Assembly: GCA_019420545.1 (NCBI GenBank)
Contig: JAHZGZ010000323.1
Span: 1 to 6,417, forward strand
Source: Bacteroidales bacterium
Lineage (GTDB): Bacteria > Bacteroidota > Bacteroidia > Bacteroidales > Muribaculaceae
DNA length: 6,417 bases
Reading direction: 5' to 3'
Shown: positions 6,334-6,417 of the stretch, piece by piece
Layout of the letters: every line of letters starts with the position of its first letter
How positions within the stretch are numbered: the stretch's first letter is position 1
Position numbers and translations under genes: made by a program
The notes under the pieces: model-generated
Database searches by the model: none
What the model saw: only the letters and a program-made list of their open reading frames with translations
Told to the model about the DNA's origin: nothing

Positions 6334-6417
6334 GTCCTGCGGACCGGGCGGCCGTCTTCACAGTTCGCGGCGATGACGGCCGGGACATGCCGTTTAATCC
6401 CTGAATTCCATCCGGCA
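6334..6417. other. Upstream intergenic end of window with a second inverted repeat
   Basis: No supported gene is visible here. CGGCCGTC (6349-6356) and GACGGCCG (6375-6382) form an 8-bp perfect inverted repeat with an 18-nt loop and no T-tract. On the minus strand a TAA at 6394-6396 closes a reading frame of only seven codons to the window edge (ending MEFRD), which may be the tail of an upstream gene in the same direction; this is too short to support a call. Confidence 0.35.

Noticed and set aside
6071..6404. Two overlapping plus-strand frames of 101 codons each
   Set aside because: They run through the reverse complement of the conserved cobalamin aptamer and the inverted repeat, so the sequence is explained by RNA structure rather than coding.

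Overview
The window looks like a GC-rich Bacteroidales genome, perhaps Muribaculaceae-like or Alistipes-like, though the genus cannot be fixed from sequence alone. Support comes from the Bacteroidetes-type -7 promoter element (TAnnTTTG), A/T-rich leaders without Shine-Dalgarno sequences, and a surface lipoprotein with an acidic export signal after its Cys. All genes lie on the minus strand and form one corrinoid (vitamin B12) uptake operon, read from high to low coordinates.

Layout along the transcript: (i) 6285-6417, a noncoding upstream region with a long inverted repeat (6289-6333) and a second one (6349-6382); (ii) a promoter -7 box at 6277-6284; (iii) a cobalamin riboswitch aptamer at about 6074-6272; (iv) a roughly 220-nt expression platform ending in an intrinsic terminator (5871-5919) 22 nt before the first start codon, with an upstream copy of the terminator's 3' arm (6039-6046) that could act as an antiterminator; (v) btuB (3840-5849), the TonB-dependent cobalamin transporter; (vi) btuG (2641-3801), the surface beta-propeller lipoprotein that captures B12 and caps BtuB; (vii) a lipoprotein with a PKD-like domain followed by a large conserved domain (1379-2617); (viii) a secreted protein with two copies of a GYRW-containing module (1-1324), cut by the window's left edge.

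The expected working model is as follows. When B12 is scarce the leader antiterminates and all four proteins are made. BtuG captures corrinoid at the cell surface and passes it to BtuB, which imports it with TonB energy. The two downstream proteins are probably accessory corrinoid-capture or cell-surface factors. When B12 is plentiful the aptamer folds, the terminator forms and transcription stops before btuB. The downstream genes sit 23 to 54 nt apart and no internal promoter or terminator was seen, which supports a single transcript.

The least understood parts are the two accessory proteins and the detailed switching of the leader RNA.
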